64,000 nt of DNA, taken from NCBI GenBank assembly GCA_963573385.1, contig CAUYLG010059075.1:36996-100995 (forward strand). Direction: 5' to 3'. Shown here piece after piece: positions 53,372 to 64,000 of the stretch (within the stretch, counting starts at the first letter, position 1; each line of letters opens with the position of its first letter). Under the pieces are notes generated by a model, which saw only the letters and a program-made list of their open reading frames with translations, was not told the origin of the DNA and did no database searches. A program made the position numbers and the translations under genes. The stretch comes from Cacajao melanocephalus (lineage: Eukaryota; Chordata; Mammalia; Primates; Pitheciidae).

Positions 53372-53761
53372 TTTTAAAAGGCAGGCAGGCAGAGGTTACA
53401 GGAGAAGTCAAAAATCAATAGATGGAGGATATACATTGCTTTTACCTAAAAAATGGGACATCTCAAAGTGGGAGTCCACAGGTTATAGATTTTCTGATTT
53501 GCATCTGGTTAAGCAGGTGAAGTTTTGTTTAAAAATTTGGAGTTAGCAGAAAGGAATGTTGAGATCTCGCCTGTGGGGGTGACTTTTTTCAGGCCCCTCA
53601 GGAAGACATTTAGAACAAAGAACAGTGGTTGAAGTTCAGTCCTCAGCTCCCCCTTATCTGAAGTCTATGTGCCAATGGATTTTTCCATTTTTCATTTGGT
53701 GGGAGACTGCATTTCTGAAAACAACTCAGAATTATATGTTAAGATATTATTTTTAGTTTCT

Positions 53762-54010
53762 TTCTTTTTTTTTTCTTTAGAGACAGGGTCATGCTCTGTC
53801 ACGCAGGCTGGAGTGCAGTGGCCCAATGACAGCATGCTGTAACTTCAGATTCCTGGGCTCAAGAAATCCTCCTGATTCAGCTTCCTAAATAGCTAGGTCT
53901 TCAGGTGCACACCACCATGCTGGGCTTTCTCATTTTGGAGAGATTGGATCTCACTAGTTGCCCAGGCTGGTTTAAAGCTCCTGGTTTTAAGCAATCCTCC
54001 TGCCTTGACT
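53762..54010 (-). repeat. Old Alu, antisense, 5' truncated
   Basis: Flanked by a perfect 15-bp duplication 'ttatttttagtttct' (53747-53761 and 54011-54025). Heavily diverged, so the perfect flanks are notable. Confidence 0.95.
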
Positions 54011-54025
54011 TTATTTTTAGTTTCT

Positions 54026-54519
54026 ATAGGAAATCAAACATATCATGACTCTATCATTCTTGGCTATTGTATTAAGCTATTATTAACTTTTTGCTTATCA
54101 GGTTGCTCATTTACTTCTCAAGGCTAGCTAGGTGCCTGGACTTTGCCACGAAGGCACCCAGGATTTTCCTTTATTTCCATGCTTGAATGAGTGAATGCCC
54201 AGCAGGCTCCCTTAAGGGTTTCCTGTTTCATCTCAGCATCCTTATGACCCACTCTCCTCAACGCTATCCAGATTTCTGTTGATATTAAAATGTCAAAATC
54301 CTGAATTCCTCTGAGGTGTTTTATACCTCCTTACTGGTCATACTTTTACATTCCTCTGATTAAAAAAATACCCAAATTCTGTTTAATCCTTCTTTCACAC
54401 ACATTCAACACAACACTTCTGACACTAGATATGTGGGACTTTTTCCTCACCAAGCAATTCTCTGGCAGGCACTGCCTGCGTGTTCTATATAGTTCAATTC
54501 AATTCTGATACTATCGACC
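54026..54519. other. Unassigned non-coding DNA
   Basis: No gene recognised; may be ERV internal relic or the margin of the following LTR. Confidence 0.4.
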
Positions 54520-55213
54520 TGGAGTCAGCATTGGATCCACATACTAAGTGCTAAGTCCCATAAGCCTGTCCCTTACTCCGGATGCTAGCTTCAAGCTCCA
54601 GACTGTGACTTGTGTTTCTCATCAACCAGTTATAAATTGGAGGTTCCCACTACCCTCTTGCTGAGTTGCACTAATTGCTGGAACAGCTCACAGAACTCTG
54701 GAAACCACTTTACTTAGGTTTACTGTAAATTTTATTAAAATAAAAAGGATACAGATGAACAATCAGCTGAAAGAGATGCATAGGGCAAAGTACTGGGTGG
54801 AGATGGAGCCTCCGTGTCCTCCTAGGATGCACTATGCTCCAGGAACTCCGCGTGTTTAGCAATCTGGAAACTGCTATAACCCTGTCCTTTTAGTTTTTTA
54901 TGAAAGCTTGATTGATCACACGATTAATCATAGGCATGATTGATTACATCATTGGCCATTGGTGCTCATTACAATCTTAGTCCCTCCCGACAGGGCTGCC
55001 AGTAGGATAGAAAGTTTCCACTCTCTGATCACGTTGCTGATTCCCCTGATAATCAGCCTCCAACCAGAGACTATCCAGGAGCCCTCATCTTGCAGTCTTC
55101 TTGTTAGAATGCAAAAAGACACTCAGCACTTTTCAGATAACAAGGGTTTCAGGAGCTGTGTGCCAGGACCCCGGGGCAGAAACCTAATATATATTTCTTA
55201 TTATATCACAGTG
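54520..55213 (-). repeat. MLT2-type ERVL LTR, antisense
   Basis: 'acagctcacagaactctgga', 'gttttttatgaaagcttgat', 'catgattgattacatcattg', 'ttcaggagctgtgtgccagg' and the end 'tatatatttcttattatatc' plus 'acagtgtcaca' follow the reverse complement of an ERVL MLT2-like LTR. Left limit approximate. Confidence 0.65.
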
Positions 55214-55696
55214 TCACATTTACCCTCTGGCATCTTCTAAGACGTATCTGCTTGTAGGTCTAGAAACAATGAAAAATGGAGGAGGTAGCTTAAGAGAAGG
55301 GTTACAATCCTTTGTAAGGCAACTGCCTTACAGTTGAGGCTGTAACAGCTTCTTTAGGCAAGGGAAAACCAATTTTCTCGGATAGAAATGGAAGTGCTTT
55401 TTTTTCCCCACCATTGGCAAAGGAGGTAGCAGAATTTAGGGTTTCAGGTGTTGCCGCTTAATGAGAATCTTCCACGAACCTGCCCTGATATTTGGGGTCC
55501 AGTCCTTCTTAATCAGCACTCTTTCTTCAGGGTAAGAGACCTTGTGAGTTTGGAAAATCTATTTACACCATAAGTTAATCACCTGCAAGTTTAATTTTCG
55601 ATATTGGTGTAAAGAAATATTAGCCCTTCAGCTACAGGAAATACAGTTTCTTTTAGGGTCATCATAGAAGATTCACTTATCCAGATCTTGAGCTTG
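55214..55696. other. Unassigned, possibly ERV internal sequence
   Basis: Not assigned. Some phrases ('gtccagtccttcttaatcag') suggest ERV internal DNA in reverse complement, but no frame supports this. Confidence 0.35.
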
Positions 55697-55991
55697 ATTT
55701 TTTTTTAAATTTCCATAGGTTATTGAGGAACAGGTGGTGTTTGGTTATATGAGTAAATTATTTAATGGTGATTTATGAGATTTTGGTGTACCCATCACCC
55801 TAGTAGTATACACAGCACCCTATTTGTAGTCCTTTCCTCATAGCTTACATCCCACTTATAAGTGAGAACATAGGATGTTTGCTTTTTCATTCCTGAGTTA
55901 CTTCCATTAGAATAATAGTCTCCAATACCATCCAGGGTGCTGCGACTACCATTAATTTGATCCTTTTTATGGCTGAGTAGTATTCCTTTGT
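55697..55991 (-). mobile_element. L1P 3' end, antisense
   Basis: 'ggaacaggtggtgtttggtt', 'gagattttggtgtacccatc', 'cttataagtgagaacatagg' and 'tttatggctgagtagtattc' are reverse-complement L1 3'UTR. It stops abruptly at the copied segment. Confidence 0.88.
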
Positions 55992-56308
55992 GTGGGAGCT
56001 AAATGATGAGAACACATGGATACAGAGAGGGGAATAGAAGACACTAGTGCCTACCGGAGGGTGGAGGGTGAGAGGAGGGAGAGGCTCAGAACAATAATTA
56101 ATGGGTACTAGTTTTAAGCTAAGTGATAGAATAATCTGTACATCAAACCCCCATGACACAAGTTTACCTATATAACAAACCTGGACATGTACCTCTGAAC
56201 TTAAAAGGTTAAAAAAAAAGTGAGGCATTTCTTACAGGGCGCTAAGCAAGGAGAATTGGGCAGCTAGTTCTTAAGACCCAGACTCGATGATGGCTTACAG
56301 GGAGGAGT
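55992..56308 (+). repeat. Duplicated segment, second copy
   Basis: L1 3' end in sense, A-rich tail, then about 90 bp of LTR sequence, all as in 53061-53371. It ends without a poly-A tract and is flanked on both sides by antisense L1, not by LTR. It has the ungapped 'ggacatgtacctctg' that the source copy lacks. Confidence 0.88.
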
Positions 56309-56442
56309 ATTATGTTGTGTGTGGGTTGCCATATATGGCTTTTATTACATTGAGCTATGTCCCTTGTATGCCGATTTTGCTAAAAATTTTAATCATGAAG
56401 GGATGCTGGATTTTGTTCAATGCTTTTTCTCCATCTGCTGAG
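56309..56442 (-). mobile_element. L1 ORF2 fragment, antisense
   Basis: 'tgccatatatggcttttatt', 'aatcatgaagggatgctgga' and 'gctttttctccatctgctga' are reverse-complement L1 ORF2 from well upstream of the 3'UTR piece at 55697-55991. If both belong to one L1, about 2 kb is missing between them and the copied segment fills the gap. Confidence 0.85.
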
Positions 56443-56445
56443 ATA

Positions 56446-57470
56446 CAGCTTGAAATTTAAAGCCCGAAGCTTTAAAGACTTTTCCCACACCTTTTCTAGT
56501 GCCTTTAAAGTACACAAACAACCCCCACTGTACTCTTTATTTTTTTCTAAAACGTTCAACAATTGTAACTGTTGGTTACCCTTAGCTCTGCCATCTATGG
56601 ACTTATTAGAAGTTTCTGAAGGTGCTGTTTTAAGAAATGAACTCTGGAATGCCATAGACTATACCAGTTTCCCTTAGCAAATGTCATTAAGGCCTTTAAA
56701 TTTGATTGGATTAGAGAAAACATAGAACTTGTTCAAGAACCTACATTTAAGGCTGTTTCCCTGAAACCACCTTTGTCACTGTGTTAGTCAGTTTGGGCTG
56801 TTATAACAAATTCACATGGATTGGTTGCTTTAAAAAGTGCGAGCGTGGTCAGCTCCTTGTTGAAGACCTGATTCCTGTTTTACAGAAGGCCATCTTCTCG
56901 CTGTGTCCTCTTGTGGTGGAAAGAGAGCTAGCTAGTTCTCTGATCTCTTTTTATTAGGGCACTAATCCTCCAAATATTGTCAAAATGTGATTAGGGTTTC
57001 AACATATAAATTTTGAGGACACACATTCAGTTCATTACAGTTACAAATTTTGTATCAAACTTCATTCAGAGCTGCAGAAGCTGCATGAGTGATATGGAAT
57101 AAGGGATTTGTTGTGGGCAGTAGACTTTATGTAATTGTGAGACATAGTGAAGATATTTTTAGAAAGAAGGCCATTGCCTCTACACTGTTGAGGAGCCTGA
57201 AGTCACATAAGTCAGCAAGGCCAACGATCAGGAAGAAAACCTGGATAGAATGAGAGTGAAAGAGCAAAGATACACTGGAGTTCATGAGGACAAGCTGGAC
57301 ATTAGGTCTGCCTCTGACCACCTCCAATCTCAATGTCACGGTGATCTGCAGAAGCAGCTGTTATTTTTTGCACTAGAGTTGCACATGCATCTTGTCCAAG
57401 ACATGGTGAATCTGAAAGATAAGCTCCTGTGGGGGCTGAAAGAGCTGCAGGCGCAGCAGTAGCCCCCTGT
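56446..57470 (+). pseudogene. Decayed coding-like sequence, probable pseudogene of unknown parent, split by LTR
   Basis: I do not recognise the parent gene. Reading frames join up as follows: phase A to about 56670; then phase B from 56641 to 56779, continuing after the LTR at 57045 through 57250; then phase C from 57250 to a stop at 57460-57462. Removing the LTR and one 5-bp target copy keeps phase B open across the joint, with a single TGA at 57086-57088. The predicted segments are not low complexity: 'WIRENIELVQEP' before the LTR, 'EDIFRKKAIASTLLRSL' after it, and 'DLQKQLLFFALELHMHLVQD' near the end, the last looking helical. Two frameshifts and one stop disable it. No introns are visible, which fits a processed copy, but no poly-A tail or target duplication was found. 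It could instead be an old exon or a coincidence. Confidence 0.5.
56780..57039 (-). repeat. MLT1/MST-type MaLR solo LTR, antisense, short
   Basis: Starts 'tgtgttagtcagtttgggct' and ends 'cattcagttcattaca'. Flanks 'gtcac' (56775-56779) and 'gttac' (57040-57044) form a 5-bp duplication with one mismatch. It interrupts the coding-like relic. Confidence 0.88.
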
Positions 57471-57828
57471 CAACAAAGTAAGCAGGTAGAGCCAAATGAC
57501 CACATAACCTTTCCCGGAGCCCTGTACTGAACTCCAGACCCCTTACCAAGCTCATGCAAAGTTTACTTGTGGCCAATATTTGCTTAAAACTGTACAGTGA
57601 ATTATAGTATCTAGCTCTAGTAGTTAAATGACACTATACAGAGCTACTATAGACTTCACTTACTCCTACATAACTTGATTTATCAGCTTTAAATTCTGTC
57701 TTTGGTCTTAAGTTATAAAAAGATGAAGATAGCATAGTACTTCTCCTTCTTCACATGTTCTCTGTACTTTGACATCCTAACATTTCTTACTATTTCTACA
57801 GTGCCACAGTTTATAACATTAAAATTCT
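57471..57828. other. Unassigned; possible 3'UTR of the relic
   Basis: No repeat recognised. It continues the relic in the 3' direction and reaches an 'aataaa' at about 57873, inside the direct repeat before the AluY-like copy. Confidence 0.35.
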
Positions 57829-57886
57829 CTTCTGTAATGATAACTGTTGCTTTAGACTACATCCTATATGTAAATAAATTGAATGC
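57829..57886 (+). repeat. 58-bp direct repeat, left copy
   Basis: Matches 58190-58247 with about three differences ('cttct-taatgataactg' through 'aattgaatgc'). The pair flanks the Alu exactly. Confidence 0.92.
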
Positions 57887-58189
<303 letters not shown>

Positions 58190-58247
58190 CTTCTTTAATG
58201 ATAACTGTTGCTTTAGACTACATCCTATATTTAAATGAATTGAATGC
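58190..58247 (+). repeat. 58-bp direct repeat, right copy
   Basis: Second copy of 57829-57886, directly after the Alu tail. Confidence 0.92.
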
Positions 58248-58420
58248 TTTCTGTCAGCAGTTGTTACCTTAGTACCTTCATTAATTTATTTTGCATTTTA
58301 ACTTTTTCCTCTAATACATGTTTCAAAAAAAATCATGTGGATCACTTACTAAGTTGTATATATCAAAAATATTTTTTATATTCTTTAAATGTATAAGACA
58401 GCCAGGTAATATTTTTCTTT

Positions 58421-58444
58421 CCTTCCTTCCTTCCTTCCTTCCTT
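58421..58444 (+). repeat. (CCTT)6 microsatellite
   Basis: Six uninterrupted CCTT units at the T-rich end of the next antisense Alu. Confidence 0.95.
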
Positions 58445-58447
58445 CTT

Positions 58448-58747
58448 TTATTTTTAAGCCTGTTTCTTTCTGTGTCACAGAGGCTAGAGTACAGTGACCC
58501 TATCAAAACTCCCTGTAACATAATCACAGCTCACTTCAGCCTTGACCTCTCCGGCTCAAGTAATGCTCCCACCTCAGCCTCGGAGTAGCTGGGACTACAG
58601 GAATGTGCCACCATGGCTAATTTTGTATTTTTTCTAAAGATGGGGTTCTGCCATGTTGTCTAGCCTGATCTTGAAGTCCTGGGCTCAAGCGATCTGCCCA
58701 CCTTGACCTCCCAAAGTGGCTTACAGGCATGAGTCACTCTGCCTGGC
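58448..58747 (-). repeat. Old Alu, antisense
   Basis: AluJ-like divergence. An extra segment around 'tatcaaaactccctgtaaca' lengthens the right monomer. Confidence 0.93.
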
Positions 58748-60349
58748 AATTTTTCCTTATGTAATGATTTTGATTTTTCCCTTGAGGATATTGTCTGCCT
58801 TGCTCTGATTTTTCCCAGAAATAAACACTGCTGTGAGAAGTGTGAGGCCACCCTGATTTTTGAAAGGGAGATGGTGACTGCTTTTTTTCTGGATTGCCGA
58901 AACTACTTTTTTTTTTTCTTGCTAAGTGGATAGCTTTTCTAGTACATATATTGGAGATGAAAATTCTGTTGCAATATTTTCTGACTATGGTCAGAAAGTT
59001 TTTATCTATAATTTCAAGTGCATTTTTGATTTCAATAAAGTTTTCTTGAATTAAAATTTTATTGATTTCATTGCTGTCATGAAGTGTTTTATTTTCTCTT
59101 CTATTTTGTTCATAAACTCTGCCTGCCGTTTTGCATTTCTTTGGTTGTCTTCTTAATTCTCCATCACATTTTATATCTTTTCTGAACTTTATTTTTCAGC
59201 TTCACTATTTTTATTATTTTTGAGCGATTAGACATGTTTTTACTCAATATTGTTTTGGTTTATTTTTCATCCCTCAGTTTCTTTCCTTTGAGCTTTCTCA
59301 TAAACATGTATTTTACAAATCTTATATAATTAAGAAAACACAAACTACATTTTTTATTTCCTGGATCAGCAATTTTGGTAGAGGGCCAGGCTGTTGTCTG
59401 GGCTCATAGACACTTTCCCTGATTCACTCTGAGGCCCTCCAGCTGTTCAGCTAGGAAAATTAGAAGCTTCGGTGATCCTGATTACTGAAATGTCTCTGCA
59501 TCACAGCCCATTTGCAGAGATAAAGTTTTCTGTACATTTCCAAATTTAGCTGCTGTTCCTGCTACATCAAGATGTCAGGAGGAATAGAGAAGGCATCTAG
59601 AGCAGCATCTGCAGTCAGTTCACGTATCTCTTGAAGTTGCAAGCCAGGGGTCCTTGAGTGTTTCACATTTGTAGGCCATGTGTTCTCTCACTGTGGTCAA
59701 AATTTCCATCTTCTCAGTAACCCATCTTGTATGAGTTTTAACTACCAGTGAATCCTTACCTCATCCAATATAAAATTTCTTTTTCTATTTTATGTTATCC
59801 CTGTTTTCTTGGGATACGTTTTAAAAGGATGAGAGGATGAGACATCTTTTATAATTCACCATTTTCTAGATCAACTTAAAAAAAAACCTGTTGAAAATTC
59901 CAGTGATGTCTTACACATCTTCACAATATTAAAAAATATTTCTATAGAAAACATAGAGAAAGATTTATACAGACTTGGCTTCTCTAGCTTTTGAGCTCAT
60001 TCCTTACGTACTCTGCACATGCCAGATGAAGAGGGTAAAGGCAATTCAAAGAGTCCCATTAGGAGAAAGGCAAAGGCATTAGTCCAGGATCCCCCCTCGA
60101 TTTTACTCTGGCTGTCTCTGAATAGAGTTTCCTATCATTCACGGTAATTTTCTGGCTTGAATAAATTTATGTCACAAGAAAATCTTTCCTGTTTCTTACA
60201 GATAAAATAAATATCTCTTATATTAAATAATTTTCTCCCTCTCAAAAAGTACTTTTATTTTGTCTAAAAGACAACAAAGAAATGGATTGTTTCTCAATAT
60301 AATGATTAATTATATTGGTTAGTGGTATTTGGTTTTGGTGTGGCTTTTT
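58748..60349. other. Unassigned non-coding DNA
   Basis: No coding region recognised. The 58.9-59.3 kb part is T-rich and may be a very old L1 in antisense. 59.35-60.1 kb is unassigned. Confidence 0.45.
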
Positions 60350-60647
60350 TTTTTTTTTTTTTTTGAGACCGGGTCTCACTCTGTTGCTCAGGCTGGAGTG
60401 CAGTGGTGTGATCACAGCTCACTGTACCCTCCACCTCCATGGCTCAATTGATCCTCTTACCTCAGCCTCCTAAGGTAAGAGGGATTGCAGGCCTATGCCA
60501 CCACACCAGGCTAATTTTCTTATTTTTTGTAGAGATAGGGTTTCACTACAAATCCCAGGCTGCCTTAAACTCCTTAGCTCAAGCAATCCTCCTGCCTCAG
60601 CCTCCCAAAGTGCTGGGATTATAAGTGTGAGCCACTGCCCCTGGCCT
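60350..60647 (-). repeat. Alu, antisense
   Basis: Poly-T of about 20, both monomers. Target duplication 'ggtgtggcttttt' (60337-60349) and 'ggtgttgcatttt' (60648-60660). Confidence 0.96.
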
Positions 60648-60660
60648 GGTGTTGCATTTT

Positions 60661-61074
60661 TTCCCTCATCTTTGTACCATCTCAAATATGCTTTGTGACA
60701 AGATTTACTTAACTTAATCAATATGAGCTATATTTTACTAATTTACTTATATTCATTTGTACTCAAAAAGATTTGTAGCCTCTTACCTGTGTGGCTGGAG
60801 GATATTATAAAATATTAAACAATGTTTCTTCCATCCCAGCATTTCCTCCATTCTCCCTTTTACCTGCTTAAAAAGTTATGCTGTTCTGTGCTCATTGCTA
60901 TTGGGAAGGCTGTAAAGTGAACAAAAAAACCCTTTACGGCTTTAGCTTCTGAGATTCTTATCCCATATTGGGCTCTCAGCATGCCAGCTATGTACAGACT
61001 GAGAGCATCCTGGAAAAAAGGTACAATTCTTCCACTCTGCTTTATTTTTTTCCTCTATTTAAAAATGTTGTGCT
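60661..61074. other. Unassigned non-coding DNA
   Basis: No feature recognised. Confidence 0.5.
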
Positions 61075-61255
61075 ATCTCAAAGCAAAGAAATGAGAAATA
61101 TTTGAGGTGATGGATATCCTAAATACCCTGATTTGATTGTTACACATTGTATCCTTGTATCACAATATCACATGGACCCCATAGGTACATACAATTACTA
61201 TGTACTAAATAAATAACAATAGTCAATTCAAAAAAAAATAAAAACGCAAAATCTT
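61075..61255 (+). mobile_element. L1M 3' end, sense
   Basis: 'gaggtgatggatatcctaaa', 'ccctgatttgattgttacac' and 'cacaatatcacatggacccc' with an A-rich end at about 61230-61255 are an L1M 3'UTR. Confidence 0.85.
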
Positions 61256-63611
61256 CCACTGAAAAAAATGCTGTGCTGAGAGTAGGTGGACAGACACGGA
61301 AAGGTCTCAGAGTCCTGGGATCTGGCAGGATCCTTGAGAAGTTTGGGGAATTTGACTGCAAAAGGGATTGAGTTGAAGTCCAGATCTCAAGGCTATAGCC
61401 AGGCCCTGGAGAGGGAGTAGCTGTGGGAGGGTGATTACATCACCTGCCTGGTTTCCCTTACACTAGAAGAGCGCTGGACCAGAGCTGTGGGTCTTAGTCC
61501 AGCAGCCATCGCACAGAGGTATGTAGAAATTCGCTGAACTGAGGGGGTTGTTTGGATTAGACATGAAGATACATTTTTGGTGGATGGCTGCTTGCACGGA
61601 GAACGGTGAAATCTAGATGGATTCCTTCTGATCCCCTGATATATTGTAAGCTCCTCAGAACTTAGACACAACTCTAAAGGAATGGAGGGAAACTAGAAAG
61701 CGAATGAAATTAAAGTTCCCGCCAGCTTAGTAGAATAAATACCAAGATAAATTAATTTGAGCACTAAAATAAAATGAATAATACTTGATTTCTAGCACAC
61801 CTCAAGTTGAGGTTAGATAGCCATTTTTACTACAGATACAGTCAAGCACTTTGGCTGGGCAAGTACTTGTATGTAGAATTGTTCATGGATGGCATTAGAT
61901 GTCATCCTTCAATCAATGTATTCATTGTCATTTCAGTCCTTGCTGTGCCAGATAGAAATATTTTGGATCTCTCCCACATGTATGAGTTTCAATATACAAT
62001 TTTACATAAGGGCAGAAAAGTGGTTTGGGTCCTGAATTCCCTTCTTTCATAAAATTAAAAGACCTAAAAACATGTCTTAAACTGAGATGTTCCTAATCAA
62101 TGAGGTGCTTTGGGAAACAACAATGTGAGCTTTTAAATGAAAATTTGTTGAATTAAAGAGTTGTCTAGATACCTGACTTGTACTTATCACAAAGACAGAT
62201 GTTACAAGAGGGACAAACACATTCTTGTGAACTTATTTGAAGTTGCTTTGTACCTTCTTCGTATCCACACTAATGCTGAGGTTTGCATGGAGGAAAATGA
62301 ACGTGATTATGGTACAAAAATTAAATTTTCCTTTCTTCTGCATCACCAACGAGAATCTGGAAATTTCCCATTGATAGTAACCTCTAACAAAGGAAGGAGT
62401 CCTTCTTGCTGATAAAGGAACTAAGTCAATCTACATCAGAGAGTACAGAGAGATAGCCAGGGAAAATAACAAAAGCAGACTGTTTAATTCATTAGTTGGA
62501 TAAGAAATTTTAAAGAGGTTTAGTGGAAGGGTATAGCCACAGAGAGTAAAGAAAATGTGTGGAAGCAGAATGAGTAATTTTGTAAATGACAATGTGGATT
62601 CTTCATTTGGATGCCTTGAATATTCTTTATTTTAAACGACATGTTAGGCTTTGTTTGGGTCTATTGAATGCCACACCTCCCTAGGACAGACAGACATATG
62701 TGGATCTTACATATATCATACAACTTCACGTCCCTGAATTTAGAGTTATGGCATTTTGGGCCAGGGAACTCTGCCATGAGATTAGTACAACAAATACCCT
62801 CCTTTTCTACCTTAGTGGACTGGTGGCACAAGCAGCAGTGACAGTGGTGCTTCATCAGCAACAACAGGATGCTGGTGGTAAAAGCAATTGAGTCTGGTAC
62901 AGAAGCTGTCTGTTGTAGGGTCTGGCTTCCAGGCGAGAGCCTTTGTTTCTTCATTACCTTAGCAAGTGTCAGTGAATGATTCATGGACTTATGGAACCCC
63001 CTGAGAAATTCTGGAAAGTACTTGGAAGGAAAACTGGAAAATTAGAGATTATGCTAGTAATGTGAGAATAATTTTCAAATTTATTGTAAACTGGGTACAA
63101 ATATAAATGCAACCCTACCTGTAGATGTCAGTATGTGCCATCATCTTTTGGTGATGTCTTCTATGACTGCCCAAAATTTTCAGAACATTTGATTCATGTT
63201 ATGGTTTAAACCAAGAGTATAACTTAGAATATTTAGAGAATGAAATGTTCTGTCCTGTAAGATTTAACCAAATACAATTTTAGAGTTTTGCTTCTAAAAA
63301 TGTAATTTGAGACTTGTAATAGTTTGTCTTAAGTCATCCCTTGGGGTGGTATTTAATGATATATTAAAGCTAGTGTAGTCACAATGCTATTTTATGATAA
63401 TAAAAAATCATGTTTAGCTTCCTGTTTGCTACAGAAAATGGAAATGGAATGCTCATCCTGTCAGTCCAACCTGATGTCAAAATATAAAGTCATAAAGAAA
63501 GAGGTAAAAATCCATGCCTGCTTCATTCCTTAGGAAACCATTACTGACTTCAACAAATCTCCAGCTTCCATGGAGCTAGAAAATAGCTTCCTCACTAAAT
63601 ATGGAAAGGAT
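61256..63611. other. Repeat-poor, unassigned DNA
   Basis: 2.3 kb without a recognised repeat. Open frames of 60-107 residues (for example 62161-62412 + and 62661-62984 -) have no family features. The 62690-62990 stretch has overlapping frames on both strands, so neither is supported. Confidence 0.45.
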
Positions 63612-64000
63612 AAACTGGTACTAGCCACTACAAAAACATACCAAAATATAAAGACTAATGACACTATGATGAAACTGCATCAACTAGCATGTGATAGCAT
63701 CATGACAGGATCAAATTCACACATAACAATATTAACTTTAAATGTAAATGGGCTAAATGCCCCAATTAAAAGACACAGACTAGCAAATTAGATAGAGTCA
63801 AGATCCACCTGTGTGCTGTATTCAGAAGACCCAACTATGTGCAAAGACACACATAAGCCCAAAACAGAGGGTTGGAGGAAAATTTACCAAGCAAATGGAA
63901 AGCAAAAAAAAAAGCAAAGATTGCAATCCTAGTCTCTGATAAAACAGACTTTAAACCAACAAAGATCAAAAAAGACAAAGAAGGGCATTACATAATGATA
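63612..64000 (+). mobile_element. L1P, sense, cut by the window edge
   Basis: The ORF1-ORF2 spacer ('actagccactacaaaaacat', 'gatgaaactgcatcaactag') leads into ORF2, which continues past the right edge. Divergence is moderate, so a primate-age L1 (L1P/L1PB). The 5' part is missing, so it is truncated in ORF1 or just after it. Confidence 0.9.
63702..64000 (+). pseudogene. L1 ORF2 start (endonuclease domain), disabled
   Basis: The ATG at 63702 opens the L1 ORF2 endonuclease N-terminus: 'MTGSNSHITILTLNVNGLN' is visible, including the asparagine of the active-site 'LNVNGLN' motif. The intact protein nicks target DNA and reverse-transcribes L1 RNA. Here a TAG at 63789-63791 stops the frame after 29 codons, and later indels follow, so the copy cannot move itself. 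Homology continues to the window edge ('taaaacagactttaaaccaa'). Confidence 0.88.

Larger units (their letters stand above)
52637..53700 (-). repeat. Class I ERV LTR, antisense, split by L1
   Basis: It begins 'tgttaccacactgaactggg', the reverse complement of an LTR end of the 'ggtaaca' type. After the L1 it continues with 'ttacagggtactaagcaagg', 'gatggcttacagggaggagt', 'tttgatttgcatctggtt'-like sequence and 'caggcccctcaggaagacat'. Its right border is approximate. No open viral gene is seen. Confidence 0.68.

Overview
This window is vertebrate nuclear DNA and almost certainly primate, most likely human. It is AT-rich, carries about two dozen Alu copies (two look AluY-like), and holds LINE-1 of several ages, MIR, L2, MaLR/ERV LTRs and Tigger/hAT DNA transposons. 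I see no operon structure, no CpG island, no long open reading frame, and no convincing exon of a live gene. It reads as gene desert or deep intron. Subfamily names below come from memory of repeat consensus sequences, not from a search, so treat them as provisional; class and orientation are firmer.

Layout. 0-10 kb: mostly unassigned AT-rich DNA with three Alus, MIR relics, a 3' L1 fragment (5706-6740) inserted into a Tigger-like element, and an old MLT1-type LTR. 10.6-13 kb: a long antisense L1M with an Alu that has an internal tandem duplication. 14.9-16.2 kb: a HAL1-like relic split by an Alu. 19-22 kb: a decayed Tigger1 with its transposase gene, broken by a solo LTR and an L1 piece. 27-33 kb: an L1-rich tract with a 5'-inverted L1, an L1 5'UTR-like block with irregular repeated modules, and an L1 3' half holding two Alus. 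33-39 kb: MaLR LTRs, a GATA microsatellite, and a three-level nest (Alu in Tigger3-like in L1M, plus an LTR in the same L1M). 39-44 kb: L2 relic, Alu-in-Alu, a repeat-poor stretch and an MLT1-type LTR. 44.7-48.4 kb: a nest four levels deep (L1P in MST/THE1 LTR in MLT1 LTR in L1M), with two other ERV LTRs. 48.5-56.4 kb: Alus, a hAT-like relic, ERV LTRs, a second 5'-inverted L1, and a copied segment about 2.9 kb from its source. 56.4-57.5 kb: a decayed coding-like sequence, probably a pseudogene, split by a solo LTR. 57.8-58.2 kb: an AluY-like copy with unusually long flanking direct repeats. 58-64 kb: more Alus, L1 3' fragments and a truncated L1P at the right edge.

No set of genes works together here. 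The biology of interest is structural: retrotransposition (including twin-priming inversions), LTR solo formation, DNA transposon insertion, templated duplication and microsatellite growth. I did not find a credible novel biological system. The two items I would check first are the non-tandem duplication spanning an L1-LTR junction (53061-53371 and 55992-56308) and the LTR-split coding-like relic at 56.4-57.5 kb.
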